DNA of 64,000 nucleotides from Candidatus Onthomonas avicola (GTDB taxonomy: Bacteria; Bacillota; Clostridia; Oscillospirales; Oscillospiraceae). Below the pieces are notes generated by a model that was given only the letters and a program-made list of their open reading frames with translations, had not been told where the DNA came from and did not search any database. This document shows, piece after piece, positions 1-7,986 of the stretch. The DNA is taken from the NCBI GenBank assembly GCA_018710845.1, contig DVJB01000030.1, forward strand, positions 1 to 64,000, given 5' to 3'. A program made the position numbers and the translations under genes. Each line of letters begins with the position of its first letter. Positions within the stretch are counted from its first letter, which is position 1.

Positions 1-299
1 GTCCGGGAAATATCAGACGGAGCAGGCGCAACTGGACGAAAAAATCGGACAGCTTCAAGCCGCTATCGCCGCCGAGAGCCAGACCGTAGCAGACGCGGAA
101 AACTGGATTGCGCTGATGAAACAGTATGTCAATCCGACGGAACTAACCGCCGAACTTTTGAATACGCTGATTGAAAAAATCGTTGTCCATGAAGCGGTCA
201 AGGGCGAGGACGGAAGCCGGGAGCAGGAGGTAGAAATCTTCTACCGCTTTATCGGCAAAATTGATTGAATGACACCAATATCTTTAACTATGTGATACC
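1..299 (+). mobile_element. Right end of an integrative element
   Basis: The window opens inside the recombinase gene of an integrative element. Only 30 bp separate the recombinase stop (266-268) from sequence that reads as the middle of a host XRE-regulator gene (from about 297), so the element boundary lies near 297-300. The element side is visibly less GC-rich than the host side. The other end, and any attachment-site partner, lie outside the window. The boundary is inferred from where host reading frame resumes; the crossover dinucleotide cannot be fixed from one end. Confidence 0.7.
2..268 (+). CDS. Large serine recombinase, C-terminal end (partial)
   Basis: Reading from base 2 gives 88 residues ending at TGA 266-268; the start is outside the window. 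The stretch has a coiled-coil-like Gln/Glu/Ala segment (EQAQLDEKIGQLQAAI), then the motif LTAELLNTLIEKIVVHEA and an ending EVEIFYRFIGKID. This is the typical carboxy end (DUF4368 type) of TndX/TnpX-class large serine recombinases that excise and integrate clostridial conjugative and mobilisable elements. The catalytic serine domain is not visible. Its stop lies 30 bp from the element-host junction, the usual place for such a gene. Family assignment rests on the tail only but the match in character is strong. Confidence 0.8.
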   Translation, partial: SGKYQTEQAQLDEKIGQLQAAIAAESQTVADAENWIALMKQYVNPTELTAELLNTLIEKIVVHEAVKGEDGSREQEVEIFYRFIGKID

Positions 300-947
300 G
301 GCCTGAGCCTGCCCGACATCGCCCTGCTCGAGCCGCTGGCACAGACGCTGAAGGTGACCATCTCCGAGCTGCTGCGCGGTGAGCGGCTGGAGCGGGCGCT
401 GCCGCTGGAGGAGGTAGAGCAGCTGGTGACCGGCTCGCTCACCCTCACGGCCCGGGAGCGGGCCGCACGGGCCGCGCGCCGACGGCGCTGGGGGCTGCGC
501 CTGGCCGCAGCATGTGCGCTCGCCGCGGCCGAGATCGCCCTGCTGGCGGCGGCCAGGCTGCTGGAGCTGGAGACGCTGGGGATGCTGTTATTGGCGGAGG
601 GGATGCCGGTCGCCTTTGGCGCCTGGTTCTGCCTCGCGGCTCATGAGACGCTGCCGCCGTACTATGACGAGTATCCCATCGGCTTTTACGCGCAGGGCCC
701 GGTTCGCCTGCATCTGCCGGACATCCGGCTGACCAACCGCAACTGGCCGGCCATCCTGCGCGCGGCGCGATGGAGCCTGCTGGCGATGCCGGTGGTCTAC
801 CCGCTCCTCTATGGCCTGGCGGCCTGGCTGCTCGCGCCCCGCCTGGAGCGCGGGGTCTGGCTGCGGACGTGGAACGCCGTGACGCTGGTATGGGTGCTGG
901 CGGGCATTTTCCTGCCGATCTACCTGGCCGCGCGGCGGTCGGACTGA
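297..947 (+). pseudogene. XRE-family membrane regulator, 5' end removed by element insertion
   Basis: In-frame reading from 297 gives TGLSLPDIALLEPLAQTL then KVTISELLRGE, the second half of a Cro/CI-type helix-turn-helix domain. The first half, including the recognition-helix region and start codon, is missing; an in-frame TAA sits at 285-287 in the element sequence. The rest encodes a linker and about four hydrophobic helices with a central segment containing PPYYDEYPIGFYAQGPV, as in clostridial HTH proteins with a membrane-domain tail. A GTG at 354 could start a 197-residue membrane fragment but has no good ribosome binding site. It is best read as a regulator gene disrupted by the element at its left. 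The original ligand or target is unknown. Confidence 0.75.
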
Positions 948-971
948 TTTTTACGCGAAGATGACAGAAAA

Positions 972-1003
972 AGACGTCTGGTCCAACCGGTCACCAGACG
1001 TCT
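972..1003. repeat. Terminator hairpin, left copy of 32-bp direct repeat
   Basis: Perfect copy of 1248-1279. It is a hairpin with an 11-bp stem (AGACGTCTGGT and its complement) and a 10-nt loop. Upstream AAAAA (969-973) gives a T-run for minus-strand transcription, so this copy terminates transcription coming from the amylase gene. Confidence 0.9.
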
Positions 1004-1247
1004 CAGACTGTCGAAAAAACATATTTTGAGATTTCAAATGCAGGCTAAAAGTTCAGAAAGCCCTCCGCAGGAGTTTTGTTGCGTCAGCAACAAAATAGAG
1101 TGAAATATCGTTTTTGGGACGGGCGTGTACCGGCCCAAAAACACAGGGAGGCCGAGAGTGTGCCCCGCAGGGGCGCGCGGGTCGGCCGCATGTTTCGAAC
1201 AAAATCGCAGATTTTGTTCGAGCGTGTCGACCTTTGTCGACACGCTG
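1004..1247 (+). mobile_element. MITE-like structured element E1, inserted in a terminator
   Basis: A 244-bp non-coding insert that begins CAGACTGTCGA (1004-1014) and ends with the inverted form, whose complement is CAGCGTGTCGA (1237-1247). The first 15 bases of the two ends match at 12 positions. Both ends abut a perfect 32-bp direct repeat of a terminator. Inside are hairpins at 1074-1095 (9-bp stem), 1111-1141 (TTTTTGGG stem, the conserved core), 1151-1186, 1196-1220 (11-bp stem) and 1222-1245 (10-bp stem). No convincing gene is present; open frames across it merely read through the palindromes. A homologue, E2, lies in the opposite orientation at 31480-31694. Mobility is inferred from the structure. 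Confidence 0.75.
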
Positions 1248-1279
1248 AGACGTCTGGTCCAACCGGTCACCAGACGTCT
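1248..1279. repeat. Terminator hairpin, right copy of 32-bp direct repeat
   Basis: Perfect copy of 972-1003, starting on the base after E1 ends. It is followed by TTTTCTCTT and so can terminate plus-strand transcription. It lies 6 bp past the stop codon of the amylase gene. Confidence 0.9.
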
Positions 1280-1285
1280 TTTCTC

Positions 1286-3181
1286 TTATCGGTTGTCCTC
1301 GGACTGGAAAGCATCCTTCCGAGGTCCCGGGTAGTGCAGGATCACCCCGCCCATCCGCTTGACCGGGATGGAGAGCGTGCCCTCCCGGCTGGTCACATAG
1401 CGGTGACCGCCCTCCAGATTGACCGCGTACGGAAATGGCCAGGGGATGGAGACCTGGGAGTCCGCTGTGCCATTATTCACTGCCACGGCGATCCCCTCGC
1501 CCGGCAGCGTGCGGGTGTAGGAGATGTGGTTCCGGTGGCAGTCGCCCCAGGCAAAATCGCCTCTGCGCAGGCAGGGGAGCTCCTTGCGCAGCTTGCCCAT
1601 CTTGCGGTAAAAGTTCAGAATTCCGAGATTTTCCTTGCCCCACGGGAAGGGACGGCGGTTGAACGGGTCCTCAAAGCCCTGCATCCCCACCTCGTCGCCG
1701 TAGTAGACGGTGGGCGAGCCGGGGAAGGTGAAGAGCACCATCAGCCCAAGCTGCAGCCGCCGCCAGCCCCAGACGATCTCCGCGGAGGACATGTGATAAT
1801 GCGCCCGCGTCTCGCGCGACCACTCATAGCGCTGCGAGCCGACGCCGAGATAGGTGAGAATGCGCAGCGTGTCGTGCGTGCCCAGCGCGTTCATGGCCGA
1901 GTAAAAGGCGAAGGGGGGATAGTTCTCCCGGATGGTCTCCATCCGGTTCTGAAAGTGCTCGCCGTTGTCGCCCAGCAGAAAGTCGATCAGCGCCGAGCGG
2001 AAGGGATAGTTCATCAGCCCGTCGAGATGGTGGCCGAGCAGGTGGCGGCGGCGCACGCCGTAGGCGACCTTGTTGCTCCCGTCCTCCCAGACCTCTCCGA
2101 TCAGAATGGCGTTCGGGTTCTCCGCCCGCACGGCCTCGTGGATGCCGCGGACAAAATCGTCCGGCAGCTCGTCGGCCACGTCCAGACGCCAGCCGTCCGC
2201 CCCCGCGCGCAGCCAGCGGCGGATGACGGAGTTCTCCCCGCCGTAGATGAATTCGCGGTAAGAGGGGTTATCCTTGTTCACCGCCGGCAGGGAGTAGATG
2301 CCCCACCAGGACTCGTACTCGTCCGGCCAGTGGTGGAACTGGAACCAGTCATAGTAGGGGGAGTCCGCCCCCTGCGCCGCGCCGCGGGTGGGATAAAAGC
2401 CGTCGCCGTTGAAGTAGCGGCTGACATAGCCGGTGTGGTTGAATACCCCGTCCAAAATCACCCGGATGCCCCGCGCATGCGCGGCCCGGCACAGCCGGGT
2501 GAAGTCCTCATAAGTGCCGAGCATGGGGTCAATGTGGTCGTAGTCGGCGGTGCCGTAGCGGTGGTTTTCCGCGGCCTCAAAGATGGGGCAGAAATAGATG
2601 GTCTCCACCCCGAGCGAGGCGATGTAGTCCAGCTTCTGCTCTACCCCCTTCAGGCTGCCGCCGAAGAAGTCCCGGTTGCGGATCTCGCCGTTCTCATTCG
2701 GACGCCATTCCGGCTCGTCGTCCCAGCGCCCGTGTACCGTCCGCCCGCCCACCATGCCGAAGGGGTTGGGCACCTCCGTCCGGCAGAAGCGGTCGGGAAA
2801 GATGTGATAACATACGCCCTCGCCAAACCAGGAGGGCACCTCATCCGTGGGGTCGTAGACGGTGAGCTGGTAGGGGCCGAGCTCCTTGCTCTTGCCGCCC
2901 AGCGTCTCCAGCCGGAAGGAATACCAGATCAGACCGACATACTCCCCCACCGGTAGCGAGCCGGAGAAGGTGTCGATGCCGAGCGCTGTGTCCGTCCACA
3001 CCAGCGGGCGCTCCTCCACCCGGCTGCCGTCAAACTCATAGCACGCGCGCAGCACGCCCCGGGAGAAGCCCTCCTGCCGCTGGGGGCGCAGGGTGAAGTC
3101 CACCGTCGTGCCGGAGGGGACCGCGCCGTACGGGCGCTTATAGGTCAGGTCGCGTGAGTTGTAGATATGATCGTCATACAT
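1286..3181 (-). CDS. GH13 alpha-amylase / neopullulanase-type glycosidase
   Basis: 631 residues; hydrolyses alpha-1,4 (possibly alpha-1,6) linkages in maltodextrins or cyclodextrins. All GH13 landmarks are present: region I DGVFNHTG (244-251), region II GWRLDVADE with nucleophile Asp334, region III IGEVWED with acid/base Glu363, and region IV GTHDT with Asp437. An N-terminal beta-rich domain of about 115 residues precedes the catalytic barrel, as in neopullulanases and cyclomaltodextrinases. No signal peptide, so it should act in the cytoplasm on imported oligosaccharides. The ATG at 3181 follows GAAAGGGTGG. It stands alone, with its own promoter (3304-3332) and the duplicated terminator of E1 downstream. 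Exact substrate is not decidable from sequence. Confidence 0.88.
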   Translation of the reverse strand: MYDDHIYNSRDLTYKRPYGAVPSGTTVDFTLRPQRQEGFSRGVLRACYEFDGSRVEERPLVWTDTALGIDTFSGSLPVGEYVGLIWYSFRLETLGGKSKELGPYQLTVYDPTDEVPSWFGEGVCYHIFPDRFCRTEVPNPFGMVGGRTVHGRWDDEPEWRPNENGEIRNRDFFGGSLKGVEQKLDYIASLGVETIYFCPIFEAAENHRYGTADYDHIDPMLGTYEDFTRLCRAAHARGIRVILDGVFNHTGYVSRYFNGDGFYPTRGAAQGADSPYYDWFQFHHWPDEYESWWGIYSLPAVNKDNPSYREFIYGGENSVIRRWLRAGADGWRLDVADELPDDFVRGIHEAVRAENPNAILIGEVWEDGSNKVAYGVRRRHLLGHHLDGLMNYPFRSALIDFLLGDNGEHFQNRMETIRENYPPFAFYSAMNALGTHDTLRILTYLGVGSQRYEWSRETRAHYHMSSAEIVWGWRRLQLGLMVLFTFPGSPTVYYGDEVGMQGFEDPFNRRPFPWGKENLGILNFYRKMGKLRKELPCLRRGDFAWGDCHRNHISYTRTLPGEGIAVAVNNGTADSQVSIPWPFPYAVNLEGGHRYVTSREGTLSIPVKRMGGVILHYPGPRKDAFQSEDNR

Positions 3182-3303
3182 CGCTCATCCACCCTTTCGG
3201 CGCGTTGGTCATTCCGCCCGCCCGCAGTACCGCACAGAGAGGAGAACGGGAAACCGATCCCGGAAACCTTTCCGAAGGCAAAATACACCATGATATATCT
3301 ATC

Positions 3304-3332
3304 AGTATAACATAAAAGGAGGGAGCGCAAAA
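3304..3332 (-). promoter_or_regulatory. Candidate promoter of the GH13 gene
   Basis: On the minus strand TTTTGC, 17 bp, TATACT. The -10 is good and the -35 weak. It lies about 125 bp upstream of the start codon. Confidence 0.4.
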
Positions 3333-3379
3333 GAATTTTTGACAGAAATTTTGCTTTTTCTCTGTTTGGAGGCGCCTCG

Positions 3380-5449
3380 TCACCGCAAAAGCTGGTTTTC
3401 CGCGTCCACGCGCTCCAGCTCCGCCTGATCGGAGAAATAGTACTCCAGAATATCCGCGGCGATCACCGACGTCGCCGCGCCCGAGCCGCCCTTCTCCACC
3501 GCGACGCAGACGGCGATCTCCGGGTCGTCATAGGGGGCAAAGCAGACGAACAGGCCGTTGGCGTTCTCCTGTCCGCTCACCTGGGCCGAGCCGGTCTTGG
3601 CGCCCACCTGGATGCCCTGGCCGGTCAGGCCGGCAAAGGCCTCCCGCACAGTCGCGGTGCCGTCCACCACCTCGGCCATGCCCTGGAGAATAGCAGAGCG
3701 GCTCTCCTCCGAGAGGGGGACCTCGTTGAGCACCTCCGCCTCGTGCTGGTAGAGCAGCTCCGTGTTGTCATAGCGCTTCACACTCTTGAGCAGGTGGACG
3801 GAGTAGCGGTTCCCGCCGTTGACCAGCGTGGCGATATAGTTACAGATCTGCAGCGGGGTGAACTGGTTGTCGCTCTGGCCGATGGCGGCGGAGAGGGTGT
3901 TGCCGGGATACCAGACGGCGCCCACCCGGTCGCTGTACTCCGGACCGGCGTTGACGCCGGTGGACTCGCTCAGCTCGATCCCGGTCTCCACGCCCAGCCC
4001 ATAGGCCTGGGCGTACTCGGTGAGTGTCTCGATGCCGAGCTGCTCTCCCACGGTGTAGAAGAAGATGTTGCACGAGTCGCGGATGGCGTCCGTCACCGTC
4101 TCCAGTCCGTGGTTGCCGCCGTTGGTCCGGTAGATCCAGCAGCGGAAAGTGGTGCCCAGGTAGTCGAGCCAGCCGGTGCAGCGGATGGTGTCGTCGGTGG
4201 TGATGATGCCCTCATCCAGCGCGGCGGTGGCGGTGACGATTTTATAGGTCGAGCCGGGGGCGTAGGTGCCCAGCAGGGCGCGGTTATAGAGCGGCCGCAG
4301 CGCGTCAGCGGCCAACGCCTCATAGTCCTCGTTATAGGTGGTCAGGTCAAAGGTGGGCCAGCTCGCCGCGGCGAGCACGCCCCCGTCGCTCACGTCGAGC
4401 ACGACCACCGCGCTGCCGCCCTCGCCGCCGTTGATCTCCTCCGTGTGCTCCGCCAGCGCCCGCTCCGCCGCCTCCTGCAGGCGGATGTCCAGCGTGAGGG
4501 AGACATTGCTGCCGGCGACCGGCTCCTCGGCGTAGCGCTCGCTCAGCAGCGTGCCGTCCAGGTCGGTGATGATCTCCGCCGTGCCTGCGGTGCCGCGCAG
4601 ATACTCCTCAAAGGCGTACTCCACGCCGGAGAGACCCACCGTCGCGTCCATCGCGTAGCCCTGGGCGCGGTAGTTCTCCCCGTCCTCCCAGTTTTCCGCG
4701 GAGATGGGGCCCACCTGCCCGAGCAGATGGGCGGCCGCATCGGTGTGATAGACCCGCTCGGCGGTGGTGCGGATCTCCACGCCGCGCAGGCCCTCCTCCG
4801 AGACGATGGTGATGAAGTCGATGTCCACGTCCTCGGCGAAGTACCAGTCGGTCCAGACGATCTCCTCCTCGCGCAGGTAGCAGGCGTAGAGCACGTCGAG
4901 CACCTCCAGCGCGTCCTCCGCGCCGGTGAGCCCAAAGGTGGCGAGCATGGCACCCAGCACCCGCTCCGCGTCGCCCGCCGTGGTGGGCCACTCCATCTCC
5001 TCACAGAGTTCGTAAAAATTGGTGTACTGGCGCACGCCGTCGCTGTCGAGATAGGAAAACGGCGTCTCGGAGGTAAAGGCATACCCGTCTCCGCGCGCCT
5101 CGATGGGCAGTCCGCCGGACTGCCACTCCTGTCCCTGCGCGCGGCAGAGGGCGATCAGGCGGCGCACGGTGGCGACCTGTTCGGCGTAATCCCCCATCGC
5201 GCCCACGTCCAGCTCGGCGTTGTAGACCGTCCGGTTGCTCACCAGCACGCGGCCGTAGCGGTCGGTGATCTCCCCGCGGCCGGCCTCCACCGTCTCGCGC
5301 GTGACAATGGTGTTGGCGGCAGTGGAGGCGTCGATGTCGATGCCGTGGATGATCTGCGCGTCGTAGAGCAGGAAAAGGAACAGCCCCGCCATGGCCAGGA
5401 CAAAGACGGCGAACACGCCGCTGCGGAAGCGGAACATCTTGTATTTCAT
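3380..5449 (-). CDS. mrdA: Penicillin-binding protein 2, elongation-specific transpeptidase
   Basis: 689 residues; class B penicillin-binding protein that crosslinks peptidoglycan for lateral wall growth with the rod complex. One N-terminal membrane helix (about 11-30) anchors an extracellular dimerisation domain and transpeptidase domain. Catalytic motifs are intact: SxxK as Ser400-Thr-Tyr-Lys403, SxN as Ser459-Cys-Asn461 and KTG at 618-620. Last gene of the minus-strand zapA-to-mrdA cluster, 51 bp after mreD, which supports PBP2 over a division PBP3. ATG at 5449 follows a GGAGG-like site within that gap. Confidence 0.93.
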   Translation of the reverse strand: MKYKMFRFRSGVFAVFVLAMAGLFLFLLYDAQIIHGIDIDASTAANTIVTRETVEAGRGEITDRYGRVLVSNRTVYNAELDVGAMGDYAEQVATVRRLIALCRAQGQEWQSGGLPIEARGDGYAFTSETPFSYLDSDGVRQYTNFYELCEEMEWPTTAGDAERVLGAMLATFGLTGAEDALEVLDVLYACYLREEEIVWTDWYFAEDVDIDFITIVSEEGLRGVEIRTTAERVYHTDAAAHLLGQVGPISAENWEDGENYRAQGYAMDATVGLSGVEYAFEEYLRGTAGTAEIITDLDGTLLSERYAEEPVAGSNVSLTLDIRLQEAAERALAEHTEEINGGEGGSAVVVLDVSDGGVLAAASWPTFDLTTYNEDYEALAADALRPLYNRALLGTYAPGSTYKIVTATAALDEGIITTDDTIRCTGWLDYLGTTFRCWIYRTNGGNHGLETVTDAIRDSCNIFFYTVGEQLGIETLTEYAQAYGLGVETGIELSESTGVNAGPEYSDRVGAVWYPGNTLSAAIGQSDNQFTPLQICNYIATLVNGGNRYSVHLLKSVKRYDNTELLYQHEAEVLNEVPLSEESRSAILQGMAEVVDGTATVREAFAGLTGQGIQVGAKTGSAQVSGQENANGLFVCFAPYDDPEIAVCVAVEKGGSGAATSVIAADILEYYFSDQAELERVDAENQLLR

Positions 5450-5500
5450 AGGCAGTTTTCTCCTGTGGGGGAGGCGGGGCGGAGATGGACCCGGCGCCCC

Positions 5501-6016
5501 TCAATAGTCCGGCTCCAGGCCAAACCGTTCGTGAATGGCCCGCACGACGGGGTAGAGCAGCGGGGCGAACAGGGCGGAGTAGAGCGCCTCCGCCCCGGCG
5601 ATGCGCCCCACAGCGGCGGGGTCCTGCTCCAAAAAGAGCAGGCGCGGCACGGCCTGCACCGCCTCAATCCAGACGACGCCGCCAAGCGCGCACAGCAGGC
5701 AGCCCAAAAAGGTCCGACCCATCGTCCGGTTGACGGTCAGCCCGCAGGCCAGCCCCATGGCGGTGCAGGCCCAGACCATCGCCGCGCCCACCGGCTGGTA
5801 GACCAGCGCGCACAGCACGCCGGCGGCCAGCCCGAAGGCCGTACCGAACCAGGCCCCCTCCAGGCTGCCGGCCAGTGCGACCACGACCGGCGCGGCCAGC
5901 GGCACCGCCCCGAAGAGGGGAAAGCGGTTGCATACGCACCGCTCCAGGAAAAACACCACGGCAAACAGGATGCCGTAGGAGATCCAGAGCGCCCGCGTGC
6001 GTTCTCTGCGGCTCAT
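5501..6016 (-). CDS. mreD: Rod shape-determining membrane protein MreD
   Basis: 171 residues, almost entirely hydrophobic with five or so membrane helices and a basic N-terminus (MSRRERTR). MreD links MreC and the cytoskeleton to wall synthesis in rod-shaped cells. The family is poorly conserved in sequence, so the call rests on size, topology and position between mreC (9 bp upstream) and mrdA. The ribosome binding site GAGGTGG lies inside the end of mreC. MreB is not encoded in this cluster. Confidence 0.85.
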   Translation of the reverse strand: MSRRERTRALWISYGILFAVVFFLERCVCNRFPLFGAVPLAAPVVVALAGSLEGAWFGTAFGLAAGVLCALVYQPVGAAMVWACTAMGLACGLTVNRTMGRTFLGCLLCALGGVVWIEAVQAVPRLLFLEQDPAAVGRIAGAEALYSALFAPLLYPVVRAIHERFGLEPDY

Positions 6017-6025
6017 CGCGCCACC

Positions 6026-6862
6026 TCATTCTATGATCTCAAAGTCTTTGATGACAAACACCTGCGCCAGCGCGTCCAGGTCGGCGGCGGGGCGGAGCAC
6101 GGCGTACTGCTCCAGGCCGGAGGGGTCGGTGTAGACCCCCTCAATGTACCCGATCACCAGGCCGGAGGGGTAGAGCCCGCCGGTCCCGGAGGTGAGCACC
6201 TCGTCGCCCGAGACCAATTCGGCCTGCGCGCTCAAATAGGAGAGGCGGCAGGCGCCCTGCGTCATCAGAGTAAGGTCGCCCTCCAGGATGCCGCTGTCGG
6301 CGGTGCGGAAGACCGTCGCGCCCACCGAGATGTCGGGGTCGATGATGGTGGTGACGGTGGACCAGTTCAGGCCCGCCTCGTCCACCACGCCCACCAGCGC
6401 GCCCGTCTCAGTGATGACGCTGTCGCCCTCCGCCACGCCGTGGGCGCTGCCCTTGCTGATGGTGAGCGTCGCCTCCCAGCTCGTGGAGGTGCGCCCGGTC
6501 ACGGCGGCGGACTCAAAGACAAAGTCGCGCCGCCGCTGGCGCAGCTCCAGCAGGTCGCGCAGGCGCTCGTTCTCCTCCAAGGCGCTCGCGGCCTCGCGAT
6601 TGGCCGCCTCCGTCTCGGCCAGCTCCCGCTCCAGCTCGGCCACGCGCTCTTGCAATGCCTCGTACTCGGTGGCGTAGCGGTAGACCCCCTCGCCCCAGGA
6701 GACGACGGCGGTCGCCGCCGCCCGGAAGGGCGTGGCCAGAATGCCGAGCAGGTTGGTCAGCGGATTGACCGGCATCACAGCCGAGCCGATGGAGATCACT
6801 CCGGTGAGCACCAGGGCGGCGATGAGCAGCACAATGCCGTTTTTGCGAAAGAAATCCTTCAC
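6026..6862 (-). CDS. mreC: Rod shape-determining protein MreC
   Basis: 278 residues. A single membrane helix (about 9-29) is followed by a periplasm-side coiled coil (about 66-105, rich in Glu/Leu/Arg) and a beta-domain with motifs such as GRTSTSWEATLTISKGSAHGV and SGTGGLYPSGLVIGYI, which is the MreC pattern. It scaffolds PBP2 and activates it. Translationally close to mreD downstream and 47 bp from maf upstream. Confidence 0.93.
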   Translation of the reverse strand: MKDFFRKNGIVLLIAALVLTGVISIGSAVMPVNPLTNLLGILATPFRAAATAVVSWGEGVYRYATEYEALQERVAELERELAETEAANREAASALEENERLRDLLELRQRRRDFVFESAAVTGRTSTSWEATLTISKGSAHGVAEGDSVITETGALVGVVDEAGLNWSTVTTIIDPDISVGATVFRTADSGILEGDLTLMTQGACRLSYLSAQAELVSGDEVLTSGTGGLYPSGLVIGYIEGVYTDPSGLEQYAVLRPAADLDALAQVFVIKDFEIIE

Positions 6863-6909
6863 GTAATGTTCTCACCTCAGACCGCCGGCCAAGCGGCGGA
6901 AAACGCGCG

Positions 6910-7482
6910 TTACAATACCGGGACGCCCAGCTGCGTGAGCATCCGGCCCAGCCGGCAGACCGGCAGGCCGACCACGCTGGAATAGTCCCCCTCGATGCCC
7001 TCCACCAGCAGCGCGCCCAGGCCCTGGATGCCGTAGGCGCCTGCCTTGTCCATCGGCTCGCCGCTGGCAATGTAGGCGGCGATCTCTCGCTCCGTCAGGT
7101 CGCGGAAGCGGACCGCCGTGGCCTCGTGCTCCACCAGCGCCTGCGCCCCGCGCAGCACGGCCAGGCCAGTATAGACGAGGTGTCGCCGCCCGGACAGAGC
7201 GCGCAGCATCTCCGCCGCCTCCTCTTCCGAGTGGGGCTTGCCGAGCACCTGCCCGTCCAGCGTCACGACGGTGTCCGCGCCGATGACGATGTCCTCCGGG
7301 GTGGCCCCGGCGGCCACCTCCCGCGCCTTGGCCAGGGCGAGGGCCTCCACCAGCCGCTCCGGCGGCAGGTGCGCGCCCATGTCCTCCTCTCCGCGGGCGG
7401 GGATGACCTGAAAGCCGGACAGGCCAATCTGCTCGAGCAGTGCCCGCCGGCGGGGCGACTGCGAGGCGAGAATGATGCCCAT
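6910..7482 (-). CDS. maf: Maf family nucleoside triphosphate pyrophosphatase
   Basis: 190 residues. The N-terminal ASQSPRRRALLEQIG is the Maf signature with the phosphate-binding Ser and Arg residues; the acidic IGADTVVTLDGQVLGKP segment carries the metal-binding Asp. Maf proteins hydrolyse non-canonical or modified NTPs to NMP plus pyrophosphate and in Bacillus slow septation. Next to mreC, the classic maf-mre arrangement. It ends before mreC and starts 8 bp after the dut stop, so the genes are co-transcribed. Confidence 0.92.
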   Translation of the reverse strand: MGIILASQSPRRRALLEQIGLSGFQVIPARGEEDMGAHLPPERLVEALALAKAREVAAGATPEDIVIGADTVVTLDGQVLGKPHSEEEAAEMLRALSGRRHLVYTGLAVLRGAQALVEHEATAVRFRDLTEREIAAYIASGEPMDKAGAYGIQGLGALLVEGIEGDYSSVVGLPVCRLGRMLTQLGVPVL

Positions 7483-7490
7483 CGCGCGCC

Positions 7491-7943
7491 TCAGTTCCGG
7501 CCAGTGGAGCCAAAGCCCCCCGCCTCGCGCGCGGTGTGGTCCAGAGTGTCGGGGATCTCCAGCTCCGCCTGCGCCACCGGCAGGATGGCCATCTGGGCGA
7601 TGCGGTCGCCCGGCTGGACGGTGAAGTCCTCCGGGCCGCTGTTTTGCAGGCCCACCTGAATCTCCCCGCGGTAGTCGCTGTCGATCACGCCGACGCAGTT
7701 GGCCGGGGTGATGCCGTGGCGGATGCCGAGGCCGGAGCGGGCAAAGATGAGGGCCACATATGCCGGCGAGGGCAGGGCGATGGCGATGCCGGTGGGAATC
7801 ACGCGGGTCTCCCCGCGCGGGATGGTCACCGGCTCGTCCAGGCAGGCGTGCAGGTCCATCGCCGCCGCGCCCGCGCTGGCGTAGTAGGGAAGGGGGATCT
7901 CCCGCCCGATCTTGGGCGAAAGCGGCTTGATTTTCAGTTTCAT
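7491..7943 (-). CDS. dut: dUTP diphosphatase (dUTPase)
   Basis: 150 residues, the usual trimeric dUTPase length. All five motifs are visible: AGAAAMDL near residue 27, ARSGLGIRHGI, the uracil-binding segment with GVIDSDYRGEI, GDRIAQM, and the glycine-rich C-terminal GGFGSTGR that closes over the phosphates. It converts dUTP to dUMP, keeping uracil out of DNA and feeding dTMP synthesis. It lies 43 bp after the U32 peptidase gene in the same operon. Confidence 0.95.
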   Translation of the reverse strand: MKLKIKPLSPKIGREIPLPYYASAGAAAMDLHACLDEPVTIPRGETRVIPTGIAIALPSPAYVALIFARSGLGIRHGITPANCVGVIDSDYRGEIQVGLQNSGPEDFTVQPGDRIAQMAILPVAQAELEIPDTLDHTAREAGGFGSTGRN

Positions 7944-7986
7944 CGCTTCATTCTCCTCGTCGGAAACGGTTCAAAAAGGGGGGGCG

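Noticed and set aside
972-1279. Group IIC intron remnant, since these insert after terminators
   Set aside because: No domain V-like hairpin with the AGC/bulge pattern and no maturase; group IIC insertion does not duplicate the terminator or leave inverted ends.
1125-1334. Short frames inside E1 and E2 reading MYRPKNT and MYRAKNT as possible related small proteins
   Set aside because: The similarity comes from the conserved palindrome, which reads similarly on both strands. No ribosome sites, and the frames run out into host sequence at the element ends.
1076-2956. 626-codon open frame on the plus strand across the amylase gene
   Set aside because: It is antisense to a GH13 gene with all catalytic motifs and lacks any recognisable domain; GC-rich third positions create such shadows. 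The same reasoning removes the long antisense frames at 3743-6985, 23040-26156, 26555-29284, 41937-44108 and 55337-57457.
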